From Pseudomonadales bacterium (GTDB taxonomy: Bacteria; Pseudomonadota; Gammaproteobacteria; Pseudomonadales; Azotimanducaceae): a stretch of DNA of 64,000 nt. Shown piece after piece: positions 12,239-25,352 of the stretch. The stretch spans positions 434,001 to 498,000 of the forward strand of contig WLWP01000001.1 in assembly GCA_012103505.1 (NCBI GenBank), written 5' to 3'. A program made the translations under genes and the position numbers. Within the stretch, counting starts at the first letter, position 1; every line of letters starts with the position of its first letter. Below the pieces are notes generated by a model. It worked only from the letters and a program-made list of their open reading frames with translations. It searched no databases and was not told where the DNA came from.

Positions 12239-12801
12239 ACAAAGCGAGCTTCTACATCCCGCTCGCTGTGTTTGCTCTGATCATTGTGAGCTTTGTGTTG
12301 GGTTTTGGTCTTGGCAACCGATCGGAATTACCATCCGCTTTGATTGATAAGCCGTTTCCAGAATTCTCAGCACCTGACCTCTTTCGACCGGATCAGGTGC
12401 TCAGTCGAGAGCAAATTGTTGGGCGTCCGGCACTAGTCAATGTTTGGGCGACTTGGTGTCCAACGTGTGCCGCAGAGCATGAAATGCTCATCAAAATTAC
12501 GGAGCGAGCGGACGTTCGGCTGATTGGCATTAACTATAAGGATGACCCAGACAAAGCGATTGCCTGGCTGGGACAGTTCGGTAATCCCTATGACCTGGTG
12601 CTCGTTGATGATCAGGGATTGTTGGGCGTCGAGTTAGGGGTCTATGGCGCTCCAGAAACCTTCTTGCTAGATCCGAGTGGTGCCATCGTTTACAAGCGTG
12701 TAGGTGATGTGAATGAGAGGATTTGGCAACAGGAAATTAAGCCTCGCTTGATCGCGATGTCGCCGGACGTGGTGCATGGAATTGATGCTGCGTCTCGCTA
12801 G
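12235..12801 (+). CDS. ccmG: Thiol:disulfide interchange protein CcmG/DsbE
   Basis: Thioredoxin-like active site [13 protein letters not shown]-terminal TM; operon position. Confidence 0.92.
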   Translation: MNKASFYIPLAVFALIIVSFVLGFGLGNRSELPSALIDKPFPEFSAPDLFRPDQVLSREQIVGRPALVNVWATWCPTCAAEHEMLIKITERADVRLIGINYKDDPDKAIAWLGQFGNPYDLVLVDDQGLLGVELGVYGAPETFLLDPSGAIVYKRVGDVNERIWQQEIKPRLIAMSPDVVHGIDAASR

Positions 12802-13276
12802 CTTGGCGACCGTGTTGTGGCTCGCTACCTGGGGGTTAAGCGTCCCTCCTACCTATGCCGCGAGTCCGGTGGATGTCTTTACTTTCAATAGCATAGAAGA
12901 AGAAGCACGATATCGTCGCTTAATCGCCGAAATACGTTGCCCAAAATGTATGAACACGAATATCGCGGGTAGCGATGCGACAAGTGCGCAAACGCTCCGT
13001 GTTGCGGTTCATCGGTTGATAGTTCAAGAAGGCAAGACGGATCAGGAGGTTTTGGATTTCATGCAGGACCGTTACGGTGATTTTGTTCTGTACGATCCAC
13101 CGCTATCGAGCAAGACATGGTTTATCTGGTTGTTACCTGTTGGTGTTGCCCTGGTGATTATTGGCTTCATCTTTCGATTGTTGCGTAAGACCCAAGACCT
13201 GGCGCCCCCAGAACTTGATTTGAAAGGTCTCGATCCGGCCACGCAAGCACGGCTAAGGGACATAATCCAAGACTAA
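12776..13276 (+). CDS. ccmH: Cytochrome c maturation protein CcmH
   Basis: [16 protein letters not shown] (RCxxC motif), C-terminal TM. Confidence 0.92.
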   Translation: MELMLRLASLATVLWLATWGLSVPPTYAASPVDVFTFNSIEEEARYRRLIAEIRCPKCMNTNIAGSDATSAQTLRVAVHRLIVQEGKTDQEVLDFMQDRYGDFVLYDPPLSSKTWFIWLLPVGVALVIIGFIFRLLRKTQDLAPPELDLKGLDPATQARLRDIIQD

Positions 13277-14430
13277 TGAATGTGCTCGGCTTTCTAATGC
13301 TTGCGGCACTTGCTGCTTTATTTGTGTTTGCCCCTCGTCTCGGCGTAGGGAGGACGAGCCGTATGGATGCACGGCGCGCCCAGCAGGAATTGCTGAATGA
13401 GCGCTTGGATGAAATCGATCGAGATCGTCTCGATCCCAACAAACAGGGCGCGCAACAATCAGAGATCGCCGTGGAAATTGCGGCTGACCTGCTACACGCG
13501 AGAGAGCCACAACACCCAGCGACAGCACGTATAAAAACGAGCACGCTCGTGATGCTGGCAGGGCTATTACCGGTAATGGCTGGGTTTATCTTCTTTGCGC
13601 TTGTCGATCTTGATCGCAACGAGTTGAAAGGTGCGGAAGTGGTTCTAAATCTCAACGCTGAGCAGCACGGCGAGGAGTTAGCCGTTTGGCGGACTAAGCT
13701 TGAGACATATATCGCCAAGGACCCGGGTGACGCACAAATCCAGTATCTACTAGGCCAAACGAATCTAAAAGTTGCGGACTATGGCGCCGCCGCTGCGGCC
13801 TTCACCCGCGCCAACCAATCCTCGCCAGACGATGTCAATATCAAGATATTTTGGCTGCAAGCGAGATTTCTGAGCGCTCGGGGCAAGCTAGATGCAACCG
13901 GGCGGCAACTTGCTCAAGAGATTTTGCAGACTGCTCCGAATCTGCCAGTTGTTTTGGAAATTTTGGCCCTCGACGCGGTCGCTGCGGGTGACGCTGAGGC
14001 AGGTGTGGGTTATCTCAATCGGGCGATGTCAGGAATTCGGGAGCCATCGCGAGTGGTTAGTCTAAGTGCAGCGATAACTGAACTTCGTAAGCGTTTCGAA
14101 CTACCCGGGATCGATGTCCAAATTCAGGCAGAGGGTGATATACCGCATAGTGCGACTCTCTTTGTGATTGCCCGACCAATAGGCGGCGGCATGCCGTTTG
14201 CGGTGGTGCGCCGTCCAGCCGTTCTTCTACCGCTCAACGTTCGTCTAGATGATGTCGTAAGCATGAGCGAGGCGCGAAAGTTGACCGCTGCCGACACGTT
14301 CGAAGTGGTCGTACGACTCAGTGTCAGTGGCCAGGCTATGGCGCAAGAAGGTGATTGGCAGTGGTTGAGTGAGCCGATGCGGATTGCTGAGCAGCTTGAG
14401 CCGGTACAAGCCCACCTCAGCCCTCCCTAG
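13276..14430 (+). CDS. ccmI: Cytochrome c maturation protein CcmI (TPR)
   Basis: Two TM segments, TPR-like region (DAQIQYLLGQTNLKVADYGAAAAAFTRANQ); overlaps ccmH stop. Confidence 0.9.
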   Translation: MNVLGFLMLAALAALFVFAPRLGVGRTSRMDARRAQQELLNERLDEIDRDRLDPNKQGAQQSEIAVEIAADLLHAREPQHPATARIKTSTLVMLAGLLPVMAGFIFFALVDLDRNELKGAEVVLNLNAEQHGEELAVWRTKLETYIAKDPGDAQIQYLLGQTNLKVADYGAAAAAFTRANQSSPDDVNIKIFWLQARFLSARGKLDATGRQLAQEILQTAPNLPVVLEILALDAVAAGDAEAGVGYLNRAMSGIREPSRVVSLSAAITELRKRFELPGIDVQIQAEGDIPHSATLFVIARPIGGGMPFAVVRRPAVLLPLNVRLDDVVSMSEARKLTAADTFEVVVRLSVSGQAMAQEGDWQWLSEPMRIAEQLEPVQAHLSPP

Positions 14431-14617
14431 CTACTTAAGTTCTCACCTAACTAGGTCTCGTTGCGGGTTTGGCGCAGACCCGCCAACCCCACTTACCTTT
14501 CCCACTTACCTTTGTAAGCCCGGACGCTACTGCCGCTTAGATTTTTGGAAAAAGTTGTGTAGGAAGAGGGGAACTTTTAAATACGCCCTGGGTCAAAGTC
14601 GAAAGGCCAAACCGGAG

Positions 14618-15328
14618 ATGTGGTTGTTTAAGCCAGCATTGAATATCACCGAACAGATCGCTGACCAATTGGGTGAGCAAATTATAGTCGGTGAACTTGA
14701 GGGCGGGACTCGGATTCAGGAAGTCAAAATCGCCCGCGCGCTCAGCGTGTCTCGTGGTTCTGTGCGGGAAGCATTGTTGATCCTAGAACGACGCCATCTC
14801 ATTACGATCGTGCCGCGCAAAGGTGCCTCTGTGAACGCGCTGGAACTCAGCGATGGCCGGGAACTGATCAGTTTGCTGGCGACCCTACAAAACCAACTTC
14901 TCTACCAAGTATTGTGTAACCGGCGTAGCAAAGAGATCCTTGCAGCGGCGGAGAACTCTGTTGCGGGTATGGAAGGGGCTGCACGCGATGGTGATCTTTG
15001 CCTCGCCCTTAGGCATCACCGAGAGTTTCACGCGACGTTATTAAGTGCAGCGAGCAACTACATGTCGGGTGCATTCGAGGGTTTGCTACCTAGCAGCCAA
15101 AGGCTCCTTCACCGTGTGATCCAGACTACCGATTTGGACTTATATGATTTTGCTAGGTTTCACAGAGCCTTACAGGCAGCTCTTGAGCAAACGGATAAAG
15201 AACGTTTGTGCGAATTGGTTGAGGCGTTTAGTCGCCGCGCTGTGGGATTAGTCGAAACCACGTTCGCCAAGCTTGCGAAACCAGCTTTGACCCGCAAACG
15301 CTCCGGTTTAGAGGCGCGAGTCCATTAA
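14618..15328 (+). CDS. GntR-family transcriptional regulator (FCD-like)
   Basis: wHTH EQIIVGELEGGTRIQEVKIARALSVSRGSVREALLILERRHLI; ATG at 14618 chosen, since the upstream 83 codons of the ORF look non-coding. Confidence 0.85.
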   Translation: MWLFKPALNITEQIADQLGEQIIVGELEGGTRIQEVKIARALSVSRGSVREALLILERRHLITIVPRKGASVNALELSDGRELISLLATLQNQLLYQVLCNRRSKEILAAAENSVAGMEGAARDGDLCLALRHHREFHATLLSAASNYMSGAFEGLLPSSQRLLHRVIQTTDLDLYDFARFHRALQAALEQTDKERLCELVEAFSRRAVGLVETTFAKLAKPALTRKRSGLEARVH

Positions 15329-15397
15329 GATTGGCGACCCAAGTCTTTTCAGTGCCGCAGATCGAAGCCAACGATACTTTTTAGGCGCGCCCGCTGC

Positions 15398-15454
15398 AAA
15401 ACACTGTTAAAACAGGCTTTTTTTACTGCAAAAAGACTGAAAAGGCAGAAAAAA
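15398..15454. other. Phased A/T-tract array (predicted intrinsic DNA curvature) upstream of smc
   Basis: Tracts at 15398-15401, 15409-15412, 15418-15424 (T7), 15430-15434, 15440-15443, 15449-15454; centre spacing 9.5-11 bp. Confidence 0.75.
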
Positions 15455-15629
15455 GTATTACCAACCGCTGAATGTTTCAGTAGACTTAGCGCTTCACGAA
15501 AAGGGTAATTTCGTGGGGCTCAATCCTGATAAGCGGTAGAGCTTGGTGGTACAGACTTTATGAACACTTTGTGAAGTTTGACAGTAAGCGGGCTACGGTA
15601 AGTCAGAGTAACGGCGTCACGAACCATGT

Positions 15630-18600
15630 ATGCGACTGAAGCAAATCAAGCTTGCTGGTTTTAAGTCATTTGTCGATCCGACAACGGTTACCCTCCCCGG
15701 AAATAGATGCGCGGTTGTTGGTCCCAACGGCTGTGGTAAGTCGAACATCATAGACGCCGTTCGTTGGGTTATGGGCGAGAGCTCTGCCAAGCAGCTGCGG
15801 GGTGAAAATCTTACAGATGTCATTTTCAACGGTTCCAATTCTCGCAAACCCACATCTGCGGCAAGCATTGAACTCCTATTCGACAACAGCGACGGGCGCA
15901 TCGGTGGTGAGTATTCTGCCTACACCGACATCGCCATACGACGGCAGGTTAGCCGAGATGGGCAATCGAACTATTTTTTGAATGGCAGCAAATGCCGACG
16001 CCGCGATATACAGGACATCTTCCTAGGCACAGGGTTTGGTCCTCGTAGTTATTCGATCATCGAACAGGGGATGATTTCGCAGCTCGTAGAGGCCAAGCCA
16101 GAGGATCTGCGGGTTTATCTAGAAGAAGCGGCAGGGATCTCAAAGTACAAAGAACGTCGCCGTGAAACTGAAAATAGAATCAAACACACGCGTGAAAACC
16201 TCGAGCGTATCAACGACATACGTGAGGAACTTGCGAGACAGCTTGATCGACTCCAAAGGCAGGCCAAGGCGGGGGAACGGTATCGAGAGCTGCGCACCGA
16301 TGAATCCTTACTGACTGCACAACTGTACACACTTCGTTACGAATCGCTGCGCGGGGAACTGAATGGCCGCGAGAGCAAAATCAAAGAGCTCGAATTAGCC
16401 TTAGAGAAGCACATAGCGGAGCAGCGCCAACTCGAAGCGAAGATTGAAGAAAGTCGCGCCCAGCATGCTGAGCAGTCGGATGAGTTCAACACTGTACAAG
16501 GTAACTTTTATCAGCTTGGTGCTGACGTAGCTCGTATCGAAGAAGCGATTCAGTTTAACGAGTCTCGTGTAAAGCAGTTGCAAGAAGATTTGCAGAGTGT
16601 TCGTCAGCGCAAAGTCGAATCCGAGCAGCAATTGCGCATGGATGAGGCGCAGATTGCAGAGCTCATCAACAGTATCAGCTCACTTGAGCCTGAACTCATA
16701 GTTTTGGCCGAGCAGGACAAGGCTTCACAGCAGGTTTTGGAACGCATCGAAGGTGAGAATCGCGATTGGCAGCAACGCTGGGATGCTTTCAACGTCACTG
16801 CCGCAGCCAATGAACGTGAAGCTGAAGTGCAGGTGTCTCGAATCGAACATCTCGAGCAGCTCCTGCAGCGCCTCAAGGGCAGACAACAAGAACTCGATCG
16901 ATTGAGCTCGGAGCAAAGCAACACTGGGGAAGAAACCGTCGGTCAACTTGCCGATGAAATTTCTTCGATGGACGCTGAAGCGCGTTTGCAGGACATGCGC
17001 ATCGATGAGTGCTTGAAAGAGCTTGCTGCGGCTCGAGAAGACGTCTTGCTGCGAGAACAGGTTTTGGAAGACGCTCGAGGTGAAGTGCAGTCGCTGCGCC
17101 ATGAGCTCGCATCATTGCAAGCGGTGCAAGAAGCGGCACTAGGCGAACATGTCCAAGAAGCAGAAGCTTGGGTCGCAGAGCACAATCTCGGCGACCAACC
17201 AAGGCTAGGTGAATCTCTCGCCGTCGTGCCAGGTTGGGAGTTAGCGGTGGAAACGGTTCTTGGGGATTTGCTCACCGCGATACGCGTGGATGATCTAGAA
17301 CAGTTTGCCTCGTCCCTAGCCGAGCTTCCAGATGGGAATCTCGCGCTCATTGAAACAGAGCGAGAGACAAGCCAAGCGACTAATAGCCAGATTGGTTTGC
17401 CAGCGCTATCTTCGCTGCTCCGATCTGATGCAGTTGGTTCGCGTTCGATCTTGTTTGGTATCTACGCCGCCGACAGTACGCAAGTCGCGTTAGCAAAACG
17501 GGGTTTGCTTGGCCTCGGGGAAAGTATCATTACAAGAGAAGGGTTTTGGCTCGGCTCTGATTGGGTGCGTGTTCTCCATGACAGGGCAGAGCAGTCAGGC
17601 ATTATTGAGCGTGGCCAAGAAATTGAAACGCTCAACCTTCGGGTCGAAGAAGCCGAACGCACACTCGCAGAGCTTCTCGTACATGTCCAGGAAGGTCGGA
17701 ATCGAGTCGAGCGGACTGAGCAGCAACGTGAAGAATTGCAAATTGCGCTGAATGAATTGAATCAGCGATTGAGCATGTTGCGTACTGACCATGGTGTGAC
17801 GCAAGTTAAGATCGAAGAAGCAGGTGTACGTCGAGAGCAAATTGAGCGCGAGGCTTCTGAAATCGGTGAGCAAGTGCAACAAGAGGCGGAGCGCTTACGC
17901 ACTGCACGGACGAACTTGGCGGAGATTGAGCTGCGTCGTGAAGGTGAGAGTGACGCTCGAGCAGAGCTAACTGAATCCAAACAGACGCTCGAGCGCAATT
18001 TGCAGCAAGCGCGGGATGGCGCACGCGCCAGTCGAGATCGCTATCACGAGCTTAATGTGCGCCGCCAGAGCCTAGACTCACGACTAACTGCTGGAAAGAC
18101 CGCACGGGACAGATTGGTCTCACAACGCGAAGGTCTTGACGAACAAGAGCAGAGCTTGGTTGCTGGCATAGCGTCAAGTGAAACGCCGTTGCCAGATCTA
18201 CAAACTGAGCTAAATACGAAACTCGAACAGCGAGTGTCCGTGGAATCACAGCTAGCAGAGATTCGAACCGCAATGGAAGCGCAGGATTCGACAACGCGCG
18301 AGCTCGAAGGCCAACGACATCAAGCGGAGGAACTCGTCGCTGCTGTTCGAGAAGAATTAGAAGGTGCACGCGTCGACCGGCAGGGTTTAAGCGTACAAGA
18401 AGAGAACTTACTAGAACAATTGAATGGCACTGGGCATGAGCTCAGCAAAATCAAAGAAGAAATGCCCGAAGAGGCAACCGTCGATGCGTGGGCGGAGGAA
18501 CTCGACCGTATGGGTCGACGTATACAACGTCTGGGGCCAATCAATTTGGCAGCGATAGACGAATACGAGCAAGAAAGCGAACGCAAGCAGTACCTGGATG

Positions 18601-19145
18601 CGCAGGCGGAAGATCTCGATAGTGCCATGGAGACTCTGCTTGAAGCCATCCGCAAGATTGATAAAGAAACAAGAACGAGATTTAAAGATACGTTCGAAGC
18701 GGTAAACACTCGACTGGGCGAGTTGTTTCCGAAGGTGTTTGGCGGTGGACACGCCTATCTTGAACTAACTGGGGAGGACCTTCTCGATACCGGAGTTTCG
18801 CTAATGGCGAGACCACCCGGTAAGCGTAATGCGAGCGTTCATTTACTCTCGGGTGGTGAAAAAGCCATGACGGCTGTGGCACTGATATTTGCCATATTCC
18901 ATCTCAACCCAAGCCCTGTGTGCTTGTTGGATGAGGTTGATGCCCCCTTGGATGATGCCAACGTCTCGCGATTCGCGTCGCTCATTGAAGAAATGTCTGC
19001 TGATGTGCAGTTTGTTGTGATCACACACAACAAGATCACAATGGAAATGGCTGACTATCTCATGGGCGTCACGATGCAGGAAGCAGGCGTATCACGCCTG
19101 GTGTCTGTAGACGTAGATGAGGCCGCGGCGATGGCCGTTTCTTAA
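15630..19145 (+). CDS. smc: Chromosome segregation protein SMC
   Basis: 1171 aa: Walker [10 protein letters not shown], long coiled coils, hinge, [18 protein letters not shown] and [13 protein letters not shown]. Confidence 0.97.
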   Translation: MRLKQIKLAGFKSFVDPTTVTLPGNRCAVVGPNGCGKSNIIDAVRWVMGESSAKQLRGENLTDVIFNGSNSRKPTSAASIELLFDNSDGRIGGEYSAYTDIAIRRQVSRDGQSNYFLNGSKCRRRDIQDIFLGTGFGPRSYSIIEQGMISQLVEAKPEDLRVYLEEAAGISKYKERRRETENRIKHTRENLERINDIREELARQLDRLQRQAKAGERYRELRTDESLLTAQLYTLRYESLRGELNGRESKIKELELALEKHIAEQRQLEAKIEESRAQHAEQSDEFNTVQGNFYQLGADVARIEEAIQFNESRVKQLQEDLQSVRQRKVESEQQLRMDEAQIAELINSISSLEPELIVLAEQDKASQQVLERIEGENRDWQQRWDAFNVTAAANEREAEVQVSRIEHLEQLLQRLKGRQQELDRLSSEQSNTGEETVGQLADEISSMDAEARLQDMRIDECLKELAAAREDVLLREQVLEDARGEVQSLRHELASLQAVQEAALGEHVQEAEAWVAEHNLGDQPRLGESLAVVPGWELAVETVLGDLLTAIRVDDLEQFASSLAELPDGNLALIETERETSQATNSQIGLPALSSLLRSDAVGSRSILFGIYAADSTQVALAKRGLLGLGESIITREGFWLGSDWVRVLHDRAEQSGIIERGQEIETLNLRVEEAERTLAELLVHVQEGRNRVERTEQQREELQIALNELNQRLSMLRTDHGVTQVKIEEAGVRREQIEREASEIGEQVQQEAERLRTARTNLAEIELRREGESDARAELTESKQTLERNLQQARDGARASRDRYHELNVRRQSLDSRLTAGKTARDRLVSQREGLDEQEQSLVAGIASSETPLPDLQTELNTKLEQRVSVESQLAEIRTAMEAQDSTTRELEGQRHQAEELVAAVREELEGARVDRQGLSVQEENLLEQLNGTGHELSKIKEEMPEEATVDAWAEELDRMGRRIQRLGPINLAAIDEYEQESERKQYLDAQAEDLDSAMETLLEAIRKIDKETRTRFKDTFEAVNTRLGELFPKVFGGGHAYLELTGEDLLDTGVSLMARPPGKRNASVHLLSGGEKAMTAVALIFAIFHLNPSPVCLLDEVDAPLDDANVSRFASLIEEMSADVQFVVITHNKITMEMADYLMGVTMQEAGVSRLVSVDVDEAAAMAVS

Positions 19146-19207
19146 GAAACGACATTGGCGTGGGAAGGTAATCGCAGGGACCGTAAATAACGGTCGAGGA
19201 GCCCGGG

Positions 19208-20401
19208 TTGGACATTAAAGACTTTATATTGGTCGGCGGTGGCATTCTCATAGTGCTTGTCATAGCGCATGGGTTTTGGATCGCGTATCGAGCAAAACGA
19301 GAGCCTTATCGACTAGACATCGTGCCTGATCTGATTCCAGATCATGTCGATGAAATGCAGCGCCTGCGTGGCGAGCTGCCGAATGGTGGCGCACGTGTCG
19401 TGCGAAGAATCGACAAGGATTTGATCCCAGAACAGGATAGCCTCGACTTAGAGCTGGACTCGGAGCCAGGTTCAGAGGCAGATCTGCAAAACACGAGAGA
19501 GCCAACCCCTACGCTGATGGATGTCGCCGCAGAGCATGTTCGATCCGCAGTGTCGTTGGATCGCGGGCGCAAACCTCGAATCTTTCAAGCGCCGCCAAGA
19601 CGCCAGCCTGAAAGCCAAGAAGCTGATCAAACACGAATTGCGGCAGAACCCGAACCTGCGGAAATTCAGGACGATTTGCCGTTGAGTGCTTCAGATAAAA
19701 ATCATGGCAGAGCCAAAACAGAACAGGAACCGTTGTTAACCGGTACTGAGACAAATTCTGATTCTGAAGAGGTGGCTGCCGCCCGAGTTGCTGATGTTCA
19801 GTTGGTCACCGAAAAACGCGGTGGCCGATTCGCACAGGTGCGGACAGTACGGAAGCCTAAACCTGAATCTGGGCCTGACTCTGGGCCTGAGTCCGAGGTC
19901 CGGGCGAAGAGCGAATTACCGGAGGGGGCAGACGGTGCGTCGCGCGAAGATGGTGGGCCAGAACTGGATCGCGCAGTCGAGGAGCTATTGATCGTCAATG
20001 TGACTGCCTCGAAAGGTCATACGTTTGCTGGCGATGATATTGTCCGCGCGTTACGTGGTCAGGGTCTTCGGTATGGTGAAATGAATATCTTTCACCGTAG
20101 AGATCCGATGACTAAGGCAAAGCAATTCAGTGTCGCCAGTCTGGTGGAACCGGGAACCTTCGACCTCTCTGACTTAGACACCTTGGTGTCGCCTGGGATG
20201 TCGTTTTTTATGCAACTACCGGGACCTGAAGATGCCTCGGATGCCTTTGATGATATGGTATCCACTGCACAACATGTGGCATTTCAGCTGGGTGGTGAGT
20301 TACGCGACGAGCAGATGAGTGTGATGACCGGTCAAACGCGCGAGCATATGCGCCAGCGTATAGCGGACTTTGCCCGTCGGCGTCTGTCTATCCGAGCCTA
20401 G
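19208..20401 (+). CDS. zipA: Cell division protein ZipA
   Basis: N-terminal TM (DFILVGGGILIVLVIAHGFWIAYR), acidic/proline-rich linker, C-terminal FtsZ-binding-type domain; lies between smc and ligA. Confidence 0.92.
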   Translation: MDIKDFILVGGGILIVLVIAHGFWIAYRAKREPYRLDIVPDLIPDHVDEMQRLRGELPNGGARVVRRIDKDLIPEQDSLDLELDSEPGSEADLQNTREPTPTLMDVAAEHVRSAVSLDRGRKPRIFQAPPRRQPESQEADQTRIAAEPEPAEIQDDLPLSASDKNHGRAKTEQEPLLTGTETNSDSEEVAAARVADVQLVTEKRGGRFAQVRTVRKPKPESGPDSGPESEVRAKSELPEGADGASREDGGPELDRAVEELLIVNVTASKGHTFAGDDIVRALRGQGLRYGEMNIFHRRDPMTKAKQFSVASLVEPGTFDLSDLDTLVSPGMSFFMQLPGPEDASDAFDDMVSTAQHVAFQLGGELRDEQMSVMTGQTREHMRQRIADFARRRLSIRA

Positions 20402-20412
20402 GTTTCTACTAA

Positions 20413-22464
<2,052 letters not shown>

Positions 22465-22483
<19 letters not shown>

Positions 22484-23103
22484 AAAGCAGTTCACTCTCA
22501 ACGAAAAAGAAGATTTGGTGGGTCGTCGTGTGGCGTCCTGTGATGATGGGTTTGACGTTAGCTGGTGTAGTTGCACTTGGTAGCTGTACCGCGAATCCGC
22601 CGAACAGAACGAATGATGTATGTGCCGTATTTGAGCAGAAGTCTGGTTGGCTTAAGGCAGCCCGTAAGGCGGAGAGGAAGTGGGGGATGCCTGTCCACAT
22701 CGGCATGGCCTTTGTGAATAGGGAGTCTAGTTACGTTGCTAACGCTAAGCCTCCTCGCCGTCGTTTGTTGGGGCTGGTTCCGTGGACCCGATTGTCGAGC
22801 GCTTATGGGTATGCGCAGGCGACTGATGAGGCGTGGACCGATTATGAAAAAGAAACCGATCGATGGTTTACAGATCGAGATAACTTCAGCGATGCCATGG
22901 ACTTTGTTGGCTGGTACAACCATCGGACACACAAAGCATTGGGAATTGCCAAGTCGGATGTGTTCCGATTGTACTTAGCTTATTACACGGGTTTGAGCGG
23001 CTATAGAAAGGGTCACTGGCGCTCTGAAAGAATTCAAGGCTATGCAAGGAAAGTGCAGCAGCAATCGAAAGAGTATGCACGTCAGTTACAACGGTGTTCT
23101 TAG
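22465..23103 (+). CDS. Putative lipoprotein with lytic transglycosylase (SLT)-like domain
   Basis: TM then lipobox-like [17 protein letters not shown]...[14 protein letters not shown] resembles the SLT Glu/GYAQ pattern. Confidence 0.75.
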
Positions 23104-23183
23104 GCTAAGACACAGCGAGTAGTGGCGGACGATGTCGCGTCAATGACTCTGCAAATACTATTAACTATGGGGAAGGGGATCGG

Positions 23184-24572
23184 TTGGAAGCAGCAAATCG
23201 ACAGCTAGTCCGCGCATTGACCTTGGTACCGGCCGCAGCCCTGATACTTGCCAACGTGATAGGTACCGGTGTCTTCGTCAAAGCCCGTGTTATGACCTGC
23301 AACGTGGGTACACCGGATATGGTGCTCCTGGTTTGGCTGGTAGCGGGTGTGCTCTCGCTGGCTGGCGCCTTAGTTTATGCCGAGCTTAGCGCCATGATGC
23401 CTCGAGCGGGTGGTGAGTTTCATTTTCTTGGCGCTGCATTTGGACCCCGCTGGGCGTTCCTCTATGGCTGGACAAAAACCATATCGTTGGGAGCCTCGGC
23501 TGCCGCCGTCTCGATTTTGTTTGTTGTCTTTCTGAACGATTTAACTGGCGGTGCGTTACCGGAACTCGCTCTGTTTATTCTACCTTTGTTTATCATCGCC
23601 ATTGGCACCGCGATCAATCTTGCAACCGTACGCGTCAATGGACTCGCGACAACAGTTTTGACGGCGGTGAAGGTAGGACTCGTGTTGGTGATTGGCTTCG
23701 GAGCCTTTTTGTTAGCGGATGGTGATTGGGCTAATTTCGACTTGTCGGGTTCGAGCGGTTCCTGCGAAGGTGTGCCGCAGAGTGCTCGCCTGGGAATTGG
23801 GGGTTTTGGCGCGGCGATGCTTGGCGCTTTATGGGGCTATAACGGGTGGGCGATCATTAGTGCCCTCGGTGGTGAGATTGAGAAGCCGAGTCGCAACATG
23901 CCGCTCGCGCTCATCGGCGGGACAGGCTTGATTGTGATTCTCTATCTGTTGATTAACACAGCGTACTTTTATGTGCTCACACCGGTCGAGGTCGCGAGTG
24001 TTGGCGAAGCATCCTCAGTTGCCGCCGTTACCGCAGCGCGATTTTTTGGCCCTGCTGCGGCTGCCTTGATGTCGGTAGGGCTTGTGATTTCCGCATATGG
24101 CACGCTGCACACGACGCTTCTATCAGGTCCTCGCATCCCATTCACCATGGCGCGAGCAAATCTACTGCCAGCCAGATTTGCGCAACTCTCGAACCGCAGT
24201 GTCCCAGCGGTCGCGGTTGTTGCTATCGGTATCTGGGCTGCAGTGCTGGCGGCAAGTGGAACTTTCGACATTTTGACGGATATTTATGTGTTCGTGCTTT
24301 GGGTCTTTTTCGGCATGAATGGCGCCGCGCTGATTGTCTTAAGGCGGCGTCACCCGACCTTTGCAAGGCCTTATCGTGTTTGGGGTTATCCCGTAATTCC
24401 GATTGTTTTTCTGCTCGTCACGGTTTACTTATTAGTGAACACACTGTTGGTAACCCCCGGGCGTGCTTTGGCCGGTGTGGGTTTGATTGTTAGTGGCTTG
24501 CCGGTATACAACTATTTTAAGAAAAAGATGGATTCCGTTGGTCCTTCGACTTGGTTAGGAGAAGGTGGTTAG
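23184..24572 (+). CDS. APC-family amino acid permease
   Basis: About 12 TM; LANVIGTGVFVKA near the N-terminus typical of APC transporters. Confidence 0.88.
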   Translation: MEAANRQLVRALTLVPAAALILANVIGTGVFVKARVMTCNVGTPDMVLLVWLVAGVLSLAGALVYAELSAMMPRAGGEFHFLGAAFGPRWAFLYGWTKTISLGASAAAVSILFVVFLNDLTGGALPELALFILPLFIIAIGTAINLATVRVNGLATTVLTAVKVGLVLVIGFGAFLLADGDWANFDLSGSSGSCEGVPQSARLGIGGFGAAMLGALWGYNGWAIISALGGEIEKPSRNMPLALIGGTGLIVILYLLINTAYFYVLTPVEVASVGEASSVAAVTAARFFGPAAAALMSVGLVISAYGTLHTTLLSGPRIPFTMARANLLPARFAQLSNRSVPAVAVVAIGIWAAVLAASGTFDILTDIYVFVLWVFFGMNGAALIVLRRRHPTFARPYRVWGYPVIPIVFLLVTVYLLVNTLLVTPGRALAGVGLIVSGLPVYNYFKKKMDSVGPSTWLGEGG

Positions 24573-24625
24573 AATTAGGAGAAGGTGGTTAGAATTAGAA
24601 GGAGGTAGTTAGAATTAGGAGGCTG
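24555..24625. repeat. 20-bp tandem repeat, 3 units plus partial, spanning permease stop codon
   Basis: TTAGGAGAAGGTGGTTAGAA at 24555-24574 and 24575-24594 (identical), variant TTAGAAGGAGGTAGTTAGAA at 24595-24614, partial from 24615. Confidence 0.95.
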
Positions 24626-24631
24626 ATACGC

Positions 24632-25273
24632 TCACTGCGTAAAACGGTCAACGCTACTCATCTTTTCGACAGATTTGCGATTTATCACGCCGTGACCACC
24701 CAAGACTGGGTATCCGAGGGGAACGTGCGCAGCGGTATGCCACTCGTTAGGAATCTCGAGGAGCTTTTTAACGGCAGGTTCTTCCATACAAAGTAGCGTC
24801 GTCAAAACGCAACCAAGACCCTCGCTCCGAGCAGCGAGTAGCAGATTCTGAACCGCAGGGTACACAGAGCCACCGCCGACCACGCTCACCCGTGGTTGCT
24901 CAGCATCGGTCACGGTGATGTGGGATGGGTTAAAACAGAACACACAGATTACTGGTGCTTCGTGCATATGTGTTGCGAGATAAGTCCCAGACTCCAGAGC
25001 ACGACGCGAACTCTCTGCAGCGGCGGGCGGCATGTCTTTCATGTGTGCTTCATAGCCTGGGATATAACCCATCCAATGTGGACGGTAGAGGTCTTCTAAT
25101 CCCTGTTTGAGCGCTCGGTCTTTGACCACGATCATGTGCCAAGATTGATGATTCCCACCGGTCGGCGCCCAGGTGGCTGCAGTTAAGACTCGATCTAAGA
25201 CTGCCTCGGGAATTGGGTCAGGCTTGATCCGCCGAACGGCCCGTAACGTCGACATCGCATCGTACAGTTCCAT
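24632..25273 (-). CDS. Nitroreductase family protein
   Basis: RAVRRIKPDPIPEAVLDRVLTAATWAPTGGNHQSWHMIVVKD. Confidence 0.9.
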   Translation of the reverse strand: MELYDAMSTLRAVRRIKPDPIPEAVLDRVLTAATWAPTGGNHQSWHMIVVKDRALKQGLEDLYRPHWMGYIPGYEAHMKDMPPAAAESSRRALESGTYLATHMHEAPVICVFCFNPSHITVTDAEQPRVSVVGGGSVYPAVQNLLLAARSEGLGCVLTTLLCMEEPAVKKLLEIPNEWHTAAHVPLGYPVLGGHGVINRKSVEKMSSVDRFTQ

Positions 25274-25352
25274 CTTTTTCCCCTATTTAGTCCTTGTCCA
25301 GAAATGGCTTCCTAGCCTTTTCTTATTGTCTGTTTCTCACGAAGATGGGCAC

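Noticed and set aside
13167-13718. 183-aa minus-strand ORF opposite ccmH/ccmI
   Set aside because: Antisense to intact ccm genes; low-complexity Ser/Arg/Ala composition.
7647-14430. ccmABCDEFGHI as an unusual operon
   Set aside because: Complete and canonical System I cytochrome c maturation operon with the expected motifs in each subunit.
14369-14617. N-terminal extension of the GntR ORF
   Set aside because: Overlaps the ccmI end and a non-coding repeat/hairpin; the wHTH start fits ATG at 14618.
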